Source of the DNA: Wolfiporia cocos
Taxonomy: Eukaryota > Basidiomycota > Agaricomycetes > Polyporales > Phaeolaceae
Direction: 5' to 3'
Assembly (NCBI GenBank): GCA_029448655.1
Contig: JACCLO010000039.1
Coordinates: 36,118-100,117 of the forward strand
DNA: 64,000 bases
In this document: positions 11,037-21,692 of the stretch, in pieces
Layout: the number at the start of each line of letters is the position of its first letter
Numbering within the stretch: the first letter of the stretch is position 1
The notes under the pieces: model-generated
What the model was told of the DNA's origin: nothing
What the model saw: the letters and a program-made list of their open reading frames with translations, nothing else
Database searches by the model: none
Position numbers and translations under genes: made by a program

Positions 11037-12130
11037 TGACACAGATGGCTCTGTGGGACTCACCAAGCCAGTATCCTGCGATGAACTAGGCGACTTAGGT
11101 GAGGAAGAGGTTATCAGACGCAGTAGGAGGTAGGAGGTTCTTCTACGGCGTACGCCGAGAAGAATAGAACTGAAGTTAAAGAGCGCTTGGCTCCTACTTA
11201 TATACATTGTGTCGGGAGGGCACGTGCTACTAGCTAGCGGTTGCCTTACCGGGTTATGTGGCTTTGCCAAGTGGCGAAGCTTTATCTTATCTGATGTTTA
11301 GTTACTCTATCTAGAATGGCCGTGGAAGGCCCTAATGGCCGACCCAATCGTAATAGAGGGATTATGTCTTATCTGTGATACTAACGCGGGCGCAGCCCGG
11401 GTATAGGTGAAGCCGGTTGCCGGATACCTTGCGGCATAATGGCGATTGGCCGTGCTTCGTTGGATGACCAAGGCGAGACGCCGAGGTCGTTATGCCATTG
11501 GACGGGTAGTACCGTGGCATGTGTTACAGCCCGGTCCGGATGGTTACCGGGGCATGTATTGGTCTTAGCCGTGAGGCGAGGACCGGTGTTTGGGCAGCGC
11601 CGTGATGGCAGAAGCCCGGGACTTGGAGAACGCCGAGTCCGTGAGATGGCCGAGAAGGCCGAGCCTATAGCGATATTGCCTTGATGCTAATATAGTGCTA
11701 TTTGGCCGTGTTGCCATTATTATGCGAAGGCGTGGCGCGCCTGAGGTGCCATTGTGATCAAGGATCTTATGGCGGTGGGAAGCCGGGAAGGCCGACCCAA
11801 TAGTACAAGGCCGCGAGGCACTGTTTGTACATGTGGACATTATTATGCGAGCGTGCCGCGCTCGGCCTATCATTATGATCTACGATCTATGACGTGGCTG
11901 GTCTTGCTCTGACGGGCGAGACCTTTATGACGTAGCTGTAACTATGCTATTGGACCGGAAGGTGCCGTAGCGTTATGTATGCTGGTCATGTGGTGATAAG
12001 CCCAGTTAAGAGCTTGTCGTGGTGGCAATGGGAGTTAACCCGTAGATAACTTGTAGTTAGACGTATAAATCCCAGGTAAATTGCTATAATCGTAGGAAAA
12101 ATGCTGTAAGCCCCAGATAAATCTGTGACA
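11037..12130 (-). repeat. 5' LTR (promoter LTR) of the non-autonomous element
   Basis: It carries the TATATAA box (11198-11204 region), a post-TATA inverted repeat (GAGC-CAAGC-GCTC in sense) and the predicted start AGTTCTATTCT at 11161-11171. I saw no difference from 6078-7171. Confidence 0.95.
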
Positions 12131-15100
12131 ACCCGGAAAAATTCGAAGTATGGTCGGATCATCTGAACCTAACCTACTTCAAGACGGCTCAGAAGCTCAC
12201 CAGGAGACAGGCAAGATGTGACACAGATCTAACTGTGGGACTCACCGCCTAATCCACAAGGTGAGGGGAATAAGCAGGCAAGCAGTCAGAAGGCGCGCAG
12301 AAGAGAGGTGAAGTTCTTCTAGGGCGCGCAGCGCCTAGAAGAACAGAACTAACGACTAAAGGCGTTAAGCCCTATCTTATATACATGCTTATACTTGATT
12401 ACGTAAGTAAGGGAATGGTCCTACCCTAAACGTGTTAGTCATATGCTTGCATAAGGCGATGGTGTCAGTATGGCACCATCCGTATATCATAATGATGCGA
12501 TAAGGCATCATGCATAGGTATCTATAGTGACCATGCTAGCCAGTAATGGACTTAGCCAGTAAGATACGAGGGATGGATCAGAAGATCCGCATACATGGTT
12601 ACCGGGCCGGAGGCCTGGATCATAATGACGTCATGATTGGAAATGATGATGTCATGGAATGTACTAGACCATGGGTCTAGAATAGTGATGCCATTATTGT
12701 GTAATGATGGCGTGCTATGGATTGGACTGGGCTGTAGGCCTAGGTCCAATGGTGTCATAATTGGTAATGATGACGAAGGGGTTACATCATAGTGATGTCA
12801 TAGCCAGGGGCTAGACCATATGATGTCATGATGATATCATTATTTGTAATGATGGTATCATGGGTTAGAATAGACCATAGGTCTAGTCTTGTGACAGAGT
12901 GTCATGTAACATGTCATGCTTGATGACTAGCGTGTAAGCGCCGTGTCATAGATGCTTAGTAGCGCGTAAGCACTCTTGGGCTTAGGTAATAACTGTTAGG
13001 TTACACCGGCATGTCGGCTTGTACTGATAAGTACAGGATAACTCGTAGGTATGCGTAATAATACCGGATAAATGGCAATTAATTGCGGAAAAATGTCAGA
13101 TCTGTGACAAGATGGGCATTATATCTGTCAAGATTTAACTTCTCCATGCACCATAAACCAGGAAAAACCATGCTTACTGCAGACCCTCTGTCCAGGAGAC
13201 CAGACCATGAAGAGGGGGTGGAACTCGACAATAGGAACAATATTCTGTTGAAACCGGAATTTTTTGTTAACTTTGCGCGAGAATTAGCCATCCTTGCGTT
13301 CGAGCCCCTCCATCAGTTGGTAATCCCAGATGACGAACTCCAACGAGAAATACACAAAGCATTGCTAGACAACGAGGTAACCAAGGACTACAAAGGCCTA
13401 TTGGAGTCAGGACCTCACGAATTCGGCAAGTCTCTCAGAGACTGGAACTACGAGAATGGTCTACTCTTGTACCATAACAAGATCTACGTTCCCAAGGCAC
13501 CAGAAGAGCTTAGAAATAAGGTCTTACAATTACACCATGACCACCCTACTGCAGGGCATATGGGGAGATGGAAGACATACAAACTCATCTCACGTAATTA
13601 CTGGTGGCCAGGACTAACCAACTCGGTAAAGAAATACATACAGGAATGCGACACATGCCAGCAAATGAAGAATCGCCCGCAAAAGCCATATGGACCCCTG
13701 ATACCTAACGAAGTACCAGAAGCCCCATGGGAGATAATAACCATGGATTTCATTATGTACCTACCCAAGTCGAAGATAGACAACAAGGTGTATGACGGAA
13801 TCATGGTTGTAGTCAATTGCTTGACCAAGCGAGCATGCTTCTTCCCCATCTCCAGCAAATTCGGAACAAAGGATCCCGTAAGAGTCCTATACAGAAGGTT
13901 TTACCCAATACATGGGCTACCTAAACGTATCATTTCCGATCACGGAGTGCAGTTTGCATCCAAACTATTCGGCGAATGGTGTAAACTGCTAGGGATAGAA
14001 CATGCCATGACTATGGCATATCACCCACAGGCAGATGGACAGATGGAAAGAATGAATCAGACACTTGAACAATACCTCAGATGCTATGTAAACTCGTATT
14101 GCAAAGACAATTGGTCTCAATTCCTGCCTACGGCGGAATTTGCATACAACAACGCAGCGTCAGAGACTACCAAGATGTCACCATTCTACGTCGAGTTGGG
14201 AAGGCACCCAAAGGCTGGGCCAGCAGATTTAGCTATTCAGGCAAAAGCAGACCTTAATGAAATTGCAACCGATCGTTGGAACGCTCAGGAGCAAGCCAAA
14301 GCCGCAATGCAGTTAGCAGCTGACAGTATGAAGTGGTATTACAATCAATCGATCCAGAAAGTACCCTTCAAGGTTGGAGACAAGGTTATGATAGACGTAA
14401 GGGATTACCAAACATCCGAAAGAAGTTTGGCCCCCAGGTACATCGGCCCGTTCAAAATAGTCGAACAACTGTCACCCGTGACTTTCAGACTACACATGGA
14501 TGGCCAATACCGAGCCTATCACCCGGTCTTCCATGCGTCAAAGCTAACACCATATACCGGCAAGGAAGAAGCTCCAGAACCAGATAAGTCAGGAGAATAC
14601 GAAGTGGAGCAAATACTCAACCACAGATTCACACCCTCAGGAAAACTACAATTCCTGGTGCGATGGTTAGGGTACTCCATGGGAGAAGACACATGGGAAT
14701 ATGAAGATGACTTCGTCAACACTAAGGAGTTGGTAGACGAATACAAGGCAGAACATGCCCTTAACGCACATACCGCTCCGCGAAGATGACACACCCACAA
14801 TATTCAAGTATTCGAACCAGATGACAACCCAGACTGGAAAGTTGGGGATTGTTATCTATGGCCAGATGATTGGCCACTGCAGAGAGGTGAATTTACTCCG
14901 GAAGAATGCAAGAAAGTACGGAAGTGGTTAGTACGGGACAAATTCGGCAACTCCGTAGAAGAAGGCACTTGCTTCAACGAATATCTCGAATTCGCAGTAG
15001 GACCCCAGGGCACATATCCAGAAAGAGGCACTGAACATGCCACCGGATTTGACATCTACTCAGCCGAAGCTACCAGGATAAACCCTCACACCACCATGCT

Positions 15101-15521
15101 CGTGAAAACAGACCTAAGAATCCTATTCCCTTATGGATTCAGCGGCAAACTGGAGACACATTCTAGCATGGCGAAGAAGGGCATACAGGTACAAGGCAGA
15201 GTCATAGACTGGGATTACTGTGGAGAAGTGATAGTCATGCTCTACAACTTCACCGGATATCCATACATGGTTAACCATAGGGACAAGATAGCACAATTAC
15301 TTCTGCAACCTGTCCCTCAACCAGAAATCCACCATAGTACAACCTACATGTACAATCAACAATACTTGAAGGACACAGCTCGTGGTGACAAAGGCTTTGG
15401 TCATACTGGTAGACACTTGGGAGAAGTCAAAATACTCCCTCATGACTATGAGGATTGGGACCGCCTGATGGAGCCCTCAGCGAGCAAGTGGCAAGATGTC
15501 GAACCACCGATCACCGAGTAA
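12131..15521 (+). pseudogene. pol 3' half: RNase H end, integrase, chromodomain, dUTPase (interrupted)
   Basis: 12131-12218 continues RNase H ([15 protein letters not shown]), and after the solo LTR the frame resumes at 13109 (RWALYLSRFNF). Integrase has the zinc-binding start (HHDHPTAGH, then CDTCQQMK), the catalytic ITMDF, IISDHG and QMERMN, and a GPF motif. A chromodomain follows (VEQILNHRF to YSMGEDTWEYEDDF). A TGA ends the frame at 14787-14789. Beyond it the same frame encodes a dUTPase-like domain: GFDIYSAE, a degenerate second motif (THSSMAKKG), VIDWDYCGEV, HRDKIAQLL, and RGDKGFGHTGR, with the stop at 15519-15521. So dUTPase was part of this older lineage too. Confidence 0.92.
12219..13108 (-). 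repeat. solo LTR (890 bp) in pol
   Basis: It runs TGACACAG to CTGTGACA, with the duplication AGATG at 12214-12218 and 13109-13113. Its excision rejoins the pol frame exactly. In sense it has TATATAAG, a hairpin (AGGGC-TTAAC-GCCTT) and the AGTTCTGTTCT start. Confidence 0.95.
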
Positions 15522-15523
15522 CC

Positions 15524-15557
15524 TTTGCAGGGACCGCAAATCTTGAAGAGGGGGTAA
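15524..15557 (+). promoter_or_regulatory. stem-loop and polypurine tract of the old element
   Basis: Right after the dUTPase stop, TTTGC-AGGGACC-GCAAA (15524-15540) is followed by GAAGAGGGGGTAA and the 3' LTR. The loop AGGGAC matches the other families although the arms differ. Confidence 0.8.
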
Positions 15558-16945
15558 TGTCACAAATTTTCCTATATTTTTCCCTATTTTTCCTAGACTT
15601 GTAGTCCAGTTTGTAGCATAGTTAGCGTAGCACGGATACTTGTAGATCACGTGACCCAGTAGAACTAGATGCCGACGGAACCTTCTAGCAGGTTCCATCC
15701 CATTCCACAGATATCACATGTTAATGCTCATATGTGTGACCGCTGACTCATTACACTTGTAGAGTCACCTGCCATCTGACTCATTCATAGTCATAGCGCA
15801 TACGTTATCACTTACGGTCACATGCAACCTGACTCATACCATAGTACCGTAGGTCCTAGTAGTATTAGGGGTCTTGTATTGCATGTGTCACAGTATTATC
15901 TAAACGCCCTATTTTTCCGCTATCCGTAGCCATTTATCCGGTATTTATACGCATAACTACGAGTTATCCAGTACTTATCCCATACGGCTATAACCTTACG
16001 GTTATTATTGCCCTTACGGCTTCTCAACGTACGCTTATGCGCTACTAAGCTAGAATGACACAGCGCTTACACGCTAGTCATGCCCCATGACACGTCCGGC
16101 TTGCAACCGTACCACGTCATAACCTACGTCATGGACTAGACCTACGGTCTTGTCCAGACTATGATATCATCATGATGTCACCACCATCATATGTCTAGGT
16201 CCCGACCTATGTATAGACACATGGCACCATACTGGCATCATACCCTCGTCATCAGTCTAGCCCTCGGGCTTACGACCAATGGCACTAATGGCTCGGCGCT
16301 CCGCCTTAGTCATTCCCCGGGATACAGCCTATGGCAGTTACCCCTCAAGACTCGGCCTTCGGCCTTGTCGTCATACTGGTCTCAACCGCCCCCATGTGAA
16401 TGTCTACAGGTAATATGATAGGTTCGCCATTACCGGCTTACCACGGTCTATTTCTAGCACAATCACACATCTATGCCTTATGCCGATACCGTACCAGTAT
16501 CACATGCTAACCCTTCTATTCGTAGATGGATCTTCCTTCCGTTGATGGTTACTCAGCCACAACGCCATACTAGGTACATACTGTATAGTAGTACCAAACA
16601 TGTATATAAGATAGGGACTAAGCGTCCTATACGTCTTAGTTCTATTCTTCTAGGCTATGCGCCTAAGAATCCTCTCACTTAGCTGCACTAGAATAGTCTA
16701 CCTTACCTCCCTCCCCACTGGAGGATAAGTGGTGAGTCCCACAGACTGTTCTGTGTCAGCATGTATATATACTGGAACAGTCTGAGCGTTACAACTCAGT
16801 TCTGTTCTCCTCGATATTGAGCTACTGCCTAACAAGCAACCTCATCGCTCATACACTTTTACTTGCTATCTCTTCTTGTGTGTGTATACCTCTAAGCCGC
16901 CCTCAAGAAACACTATTAGTGAGTATTAGGTTTGGGTTTGTGTCA
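15558..16945 (+). repeat. 3' LTR of the old gypsy element (split)
   Basis: It begins TGTCACAAAT after the polypurine tract and ends TTTGTGTCA at 16945. It is split by 15886-16758. The second part restarts directly at GCATG-TATATATA, with a hairpin CTGAG-CGTTACAA-CTCAG and the start AGTTCTGTTCT. Confidence 0.85.
15886..16758 (+). repeat. solo LTR (873 bp) nested in the old 3' LTR
   Basis: TGTCACAG to CTGTGTCA, duplication GCATG at 15881-15885 and 16759-16763, immediately upstream of the TATA box of the host LTR. It contains TATATAAG, a hairpin (ATAGG, GAC-TAAGC-GTC, CCTAT) and AGTTCTATTCT, the same 11-mer as the non-autonomous element. Confidence 0.95.
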
Positions 16946-17390
16946 CCGTGATCCGTGATCGGGATTGGGTTGCCAGCCAATAGCAGTAAAGCCTGTTGGC
17001 TATACTTAGCTATGGTGCCATAGTTGCATGAGCATGGTGTGCTCATGATGTCATAGGCAGTGTGCCTTGATGATGTAGTGGTCTAGCTAGACTGGCTAGA
17101 CTGGGTGACGTAGTGGTGACGTGTCTGTCATGGTGACATATGTCGTGACTTGCTTCTGGTGTTATCCATGTGGATTGATAGGCCGCGTGGTTGATAGAAG
17201 AGCTTGACTAATAGTCTATGACTAGCGTGTCGCATGTGTCGTATCAGCTTAATAGTGTGTAAGTACCTTGTGTAAGTGATAAGGGTTGGCAATGGGATAA
17301 GTCCCTGATAACTGATAGGTAGACGTATAAATCCTAGAATAATTGCTATAAATAGCAGAAAAATGGCCATGTCCTGTAAATACTGTGACA
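16946..17390 (-). repeat. truncated gypsy LTR, minus orientation
   Basis: The right end (in sense TGTCACAGTATTTACAGG) and the AT-rich U3 block (ATTTTTCTGCTATTTATAGC) resemble the U3 start of the other LTRs. The other end is not defined, so only a fragment is claimed. Confidence 0.55.
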
Positions 17391-17425
17391 TGGCACAGAC
17401 TAGTCAGTCTTAATGATGCAGCAAG

Positions 17426-17870
17426 TGTCACAGATTTTGGGTCCCCTTCAGTAATCAAACCAAGGCACTAGTGGTACTGAAGTCACATGATGGTTTGGCC
17501 CTCATCAGGTAGTATAGCGGTATAACATCTAGCATAGCGTGGCACCCTAGAGGCACATGACTTGCTTACATATACAGAGGCTGTGTAGATAGTGCATGGA
17601 CCCTTACGTTAGGGTAGGCCCTAAGGCCCACCTGCGCTCATCCTCATGTATATATAGTATGTCGTCTGAGGCTTACACCTCAGACTTGTCAATCTCGTTG
17701 TTGGGGGCGTTTCCCCTCTTAGCTGGCATTCTTAGTCTTGCTGGTCTTGTGTGCCCACCTCGCCTCGCTATGGCCCCAAGGCCCCTTAGCAACTAGGTGT
17801 TGTACTCTACCTATTCGGTATTGGGGGTATATTAGATGGTAGTGAGCCTATGCCACTTTGTGACAAGCTC
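17426..17870 (+). repeat. gypsy LTR, TATA-hairpin subfamily B
   Basis: It begins TGTCACAGATTTTGG and has TATATATAG followed by GTCTGAGG-CTTACA-CCTCAGAC at 17664-17685. The 3' end is uncertain; it seems to run into the pol fragment at about 17871. Confidence 0.65.
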
Positions 17871-17999
17871 CTTGTAATCCTTAGTGACCTTGTTGTCTAG
17901 CAATGCTTTACAAATCTCTCGGAGTATCGGTTCATCCAATTCTGGCACCACATGGGAGGTATCAAGAGCCATTGCCATGAACTCTCGCTCGAAAAATTC
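17871..17999 (-). pseudogene. gypsy pol fragment
   Basis: Minus-strand translation gives a piece with HVVPELDEPILREI followed by LLDNKVTKDYKELV. This matches the linker between RNase H and integrase in the two pol copies here (ALLDNEVTKDYKGLL). Only about 43 codons remain, between two LTR pieces. Confidence 0.75.
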
Positions 18000-18230
18000 T
18001 GTCACAAATCTAGGTCACGCTAGATACTAGGACGTTATGGAGCAGTAACTAGGGTATATTCCCCCTAAGGTGGTGACCTGAATACAATAGGCACCAAGCA
18101 TGGGAATATGAACTGCAGATATAGCCGGACCCTTGATAACAGCCAAGCTGTTATCATAGCCCTTTTGGGGGAGTGGCTATATTGCCACTCATGAGCACAT
18201 TGCATTGGGTCCATGGTGCGTCTTGTGATA
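18000..18230 (+). repeat. solo LTR of the TRIM-like family
   Basis: It starts TGTCACAAATC and ends CTTGTGATA, and matches the 254-bp LTR of 2829-3748 over most of its length. It includes the hairpin GATAACAGC-CAA-GCTGTTATC. No matching 5-bp flanks were seen. Confidence 0.7.
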
Positions 18231-18563
18231 TCAGTCCTGCACTTCCATAATTGACATCCAATGTGCTGCTTGACATGCTCACCACACTTGGCATGCCAAA
18301 CCAGTACTCACACCTGATTGGCTAGTGTACATCATCAGGTGATAAGTTAGTTGTAGTAATTGGCACAAGATTGACAACAGAAAGTGTGCCCAGCGTCTGC
18401 AGACAATTCTCCTTCAGTGATGGGGGTAGCAGAACAGTGTTGAACTTTGGCACCTTGAGCTTCTCCATTCCCACACCTGGCCTGTGTCAACCATTGCATC
18501 TCTGGGGATTTGCATACTCAGCCTCACTCTCATTCTCATACACATTCAATGAGGGCTTGTGTG
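18231..18563 (-). pseudogene. C-terminal piece of the MULE protein
   Basis: The minus strand reads SLNVYENESEAEYANPQRC, a stop, then KLKVPKFNTVLLPPSLKENC and so on to a stop near 18334. It continues, across the LTR pair at 18564-19526, the minus-strand coding remnant at 19532-19893. I infer it is the tail of the MULE protein from orientation and continuity, not from a known domain. Confidence 0.45.
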
Positions 18564-19526
18564 TGTCACAGATTCTGAAAAGAGGTACCCCCCCCCTGTC
18601 TCAAACCCACGTTCTTGGGTAGTACCCCATCATGTGTCTTTGTATGGACTTAGCAGTGTAGCGTAATGGTACAGGTCGCCCCACCCATAGATGGTCACAT
18701 GGTCAGTAGCTTAGATACTACAGCACATGACTTAGGTAGCACTCAGCAATACGCACAGACCCTGCCTTTAGGGTGGGTCTCTAGTATACAGTGACAGTGT
18801 TCCTCATGTACTTAAGCTGTGACACTCTGGGGCTTACTCCCCAGAGTGTCACAGATATATTACTGTTGAATTCACCCTCACTATAGCTTTATGAGCACTG
18901 CTGTACATGCATGTGCCCCTCTACACTATGGTATTCCTCTCCCCTTCGTCCTGTAGTTACTGTAACAACCCTGCACCACTCGTCGATCAGCGCCCTTAGG
19001 GTAGGCGCACGTGCCTCTACCCATAACATGGTCACACTTTCATTACATACTCATGACTAGTTACTGTTATGCCTGACCTCATAGTTACTGCGCACAGATC
19101 AGCACTTCAGGGTAGACACACTAGCGTACACGCAGATGTATATAAAGTATGACAAATGAGGCCTTATGCCTCATTCTTAGGATTTTCGGCAATTGGGCCT
19201 AACCAGCCCCTTTCATTCTCTATGGCTATGGGCCACTCTGCTGTGCTGCTCATCTGACTTGACTGGACAAATGCCACAACCCCTAGCTGTCATCCCTCTA
19301 ACTGAGCACCCAGAGTCAACGACAATACTAGGACACGCCAGCAGGCATATACGAGATCCCCAGCAGGGCCAGTCCCACAGACACAGGGTATGTCTGTGTC
19401 ACAGAGCTGTTATTCTCGATGATGAGGCTTGTCCTCTCTTTACTCCAAGTCTTATGCATGCTAGTCCAAGGGTTCTGCTCTATGTGACAACTCTAGATGA
19501 CGGTACACCCTTGGCATTTTGTGTCA
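18564..19526 (+). repeat. solo LTR with a second solo LTR nested in it
   Basis: The outer LTR begins TGTCACAGATTC and ends TTGTGTCA, with the duplication GTGTG at 18559-18563 and 19527-19531. The inner LTR splits it at 18847. The outer hairpin is CTCTGGGG-CTTACT-CCCCAGAG (18825-18846), and the inner insertion sits exactly at the end of that hairpin. Confidence 0.92.
18847..19401 (+). repeat. inner solo LTR (555 bp)
   Basis: TGTCACAGATAT to TCTGTGTCA, duplication CAGAG at 18842-18846 and 19402-19406. A TATAAAG box is followed by AATGAGGC-CTTAT-GCCTCATT (19155-19175). The 3' end carries the CCCACAGAC...GTCTGTG hairpin. Confidence 0.95.
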
Positions 19527-19531
19527 GTGTG

Positions 19532-19893
19532 AGCTCACACATGAGAGGGTCTGGCTCATAACTTGAGGTTAATGTCCCAGCGAGTTTGCATGGCATTTAT
19601 AAACTCTGCTGTGGCTGGTGCACTGATGCTGTGGATGGGTGCTTAGTGCACACCACACCATGCACAAGTTAACTACTAGAGGGGCAATGCAGGTATGCGC
19701 ACAAGCTTTAGTCTTATTACTAGCATATATACTTGTAACCAATTGTATTTATGGATTGTGTTTGGCAGCAACCTCGCACATTAGTCACTGGCATAGTGTG
19801 GTGGCTAACATGAGCTTCTATGTCCTCTACCCACTCTATTGTGGAGCACACAACTTGGAGTGCACATCAGATGAAACATGGCTCTGCAATTGT
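19532..19893 (-). pseudogene. MULE protein remnant, middle of C-terminal region
   Basis: The minus strand contains a stretch like APATAEF...AMQTRWDINLK with stops. The same protein stretch recurs on the plus strand at about 35093 and, partly, at about 37240, so it is a repeated transposon-borne region. It lies between the SWIM-bearing part (20507-21687) and the tail (18231-18563). Confidence 0.5.
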
Positions 19894-19898
19894 CCTCT

Positions 19899-20501
19899 TG
19901 TCACCAGAAACTCCACCCCTAGGATATACGCTAATGCTAGGCTAGCGCTAGGGAGATGCACATGCATAGGTAGATAAGCATTCACTTATCTTATCTCAAT
20001 ATGGTCACATGTCATCACTGAGTAGTTACAGCATTACCTAGTCATGTGAGACACAGTCACAGTATGCACAGGCCACGCCATTAGGTCAGGCCTTGTAGCT
20101 ACAGTACGTAGCATCTCCATGTATATAAGTAGGTAGAATCTGAGGATTACTCCTCAGTTCTACTCTTCTCGGCCTAGGGGGCATGTCCCCTGGGAACCTC
20201 TCAACCCTCTGCTGCATGTGCGTGTGAGCCAGCGGACTGCTCTGCAACAAGCCTGCTGCATCCTACTTGGACATGGGGGTCTCTATTTATTGCATCTCCT
20301 AGTTTTGTCTTTAGCCTGCTAGTCTGGGGGCATACCGGTACACTCATGGGTCAGTACCTCGGGCTTCATGGCAGGTCGTCTCAATAGACAAGCCATCCTG
20401 TTCTCCCCTACAAGGATGGGTAGCCTTTAGGCCTAGGTTAGAAGGTATAGAGGCATCCCCACTAGCATGGGTAGCATGGTCACAAGTATGTTCCCGTGTC
20501 A
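19899..20501 (+). repeat. solo LTR (603 bp) in the MULE remnant
   Basis: TGTCACCAG to CCCGTGTCA, duplication CCTCT at 19894-19898 and 20502-20506. TATATAAG is followed by CTGAGGA-TTAC-TCCTCAG (20140-20157) and the start AGTTCTACTCT. It is related to 1727-2345. Confidence 0.95.
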
Positions 20502-20506
20502 CCTCT

Positions 20507-21687
20507 GCTGCTCAATAATCTCGGCTGCCTGGTGCAACTTGTGTATAGCATATTCTATGTCTGTTTGGTCTTGATTGTCAGGCTAGGATGTGAAGGTGAG
20601 TATATCTCTATTTTACTTGTTATATACATACTGCAAACCCACTGCCGCTGCCAGCTCATGTGCGCAGCAATCCATCACGACCAGTTGGTGGGCCCTTTTG
20701 AGGCGAGGAGAGTATCTGAAATGTGATAACAAACTGGTGAGTCTCTCACTTTTGGCTCAATGATCTGCTGAAGTACTGGCAATGACACTACAGGGGCCTC
20801 TTTGGTGTCGGAATCTTGAAGCATGATTGGATCGTCCCAGCTGCCAGATGGTGTCAGCACCAGAACATGGGGCATTCACTCCATCCATGCATGATCTCTG
20901 GTAGACTCCGGTGGAGGTGCGACTATGCCATTCACCATGACGGTGTAGAATGGCTGAACATGGAGCCACTGCACTGTGACCCACCACGATGATGGTATAG
21001 GTGTGGAAACTTCTTGCACAAGGTGCTTGTAGAGAAGGTACACATGATATTTCTGAGCTCCACAGTTGCATGTCCACGTCATAATGTCTGTATTGTAGAT
21101 GCTGTTAATTGGAGTCTGAGCAAGATGTTCCCGTGACCTTCTGAAGGCTTCTTGCATATGGGTAAGTGATCATGAATGCCCTTCACAATGCTTTGTAATG
21201 ATCTGTGCAAGGGTCAGTTGATATGGCGGGAGCACTTTTGTGATGATTGCATGCATGGTGAGATCAATGGGCAGGTGATTATAGCAGTGCAGAACTAGCT
21301 GCTTGAGATTCTGCCAGAGCACCTCAACCATCATTGTTATACACTTGCATGGTATGCTTGATGTGTACACCACATGCACCCAGAGACACCAGCAATCATG
21401 CGAGTACCAGGAGCTCCAGAGGTAAGCTCATACCTCATGAAGATTATTGAGTTTATAGTGTTGATACATCTCATCAATAGCATCTTGTCGAATGTCCTTG
21501 GATGTTCAGCTCTGCCCATGCCATTTAGGGAGAAAATGGTGCTGTGATGCATGCTTTGTGAAAAGCTAGAGGATAGGCAGTCGGTGTGGTGTCAGGCAAA
21601 AGACATAGCCAGGCTTTGCTTGCTTCATTGTGCTGATTGCTCTGTCATCACAAGGTGAGCTTTCTTGGAGCTCTTCAAGTGCTTCTG
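20507..21687 (-). pseudogene. MULE transposase, C-terminal part with SWIM-like zinc finger
   Basis: The minus strand around 21060-21130 reads MTWTCNCGAQKYHVY then LLYKHLVQEV. This is the SWIM zinc-finger pattern of MULE transposases (CxC...CxH) with the usual second Cys changed to Tyr. Other pieces (QQAEIIEQQ-like helix near 20520, TPIPSSWWVTV) follow in several frames. The upstream continuation is across the full gypsy element: AEALEELQESSP here joins DLQHQVEEF at 31697. Many stops show it is inactive. Confidence 0.75.
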
Positions 21688-21692
21688 CAAAC

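Larger units (their letters stand above)
6078..12130 (-). mobile_element. 6,053-bp non-autonomous (LARD-type) gypsy element, nested in pol
   Basis: Two 1,094-bp LTRs (6078-7171 and 11037-12130) in which I saw no difference flank a 3,865-bp interior. The target duplication ACCCG lies at 6073-6077 and 12131-12135. In the minus-strand sense, the 5' LTR is the right copy; the priming site, leader, interior, stem-loop and polypurine tract follow in order. There is no gag or pol. The leader (about 10185-11036) is clearly homologous to the leader of the autonomous element at about 30168-30992. Sharing of priming site, leader and tract with an autonomous relative suggests mobilisation in trans. Confidence 0.93.
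3749..16945 (+). mobile_element. old Ty3/gypsy chromovirus, 5'-truncated, with nested insertions
   Basis: The element keeps a gag tail, most of pol including a C-terminal dUTPase domain, a polypurine tract (GAAGAGGGGGTAA, 15545-15557) and a 3' LTR (15558-16945, itself interrupted). The 5' LTR, leader and most of gag are missing and the TRIM-like element abuts the break at 3749. Insertions inside it are 6078-12130 (duplication ACCCG), 12219-13108 (AGATG) and 15886-16758 (GCATG). Removing them restores a continuous pol reading across both coding junctions. In-frame stops show it is dead. Confidence 0.9.

Noticed and set aside
14852..15521. Cellular dUTPase gene in this window
   Set aside because: Both dUTPase domains are in frame with, or directly continue, a retrotransposon Pol and end beside a polypurine tract, so they belong to the elements.
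16946..17425. A complete LTR with target duplication
   Set aside because: Only the right terminus is clear. I found no matching left terminus or 5-bp repeat.
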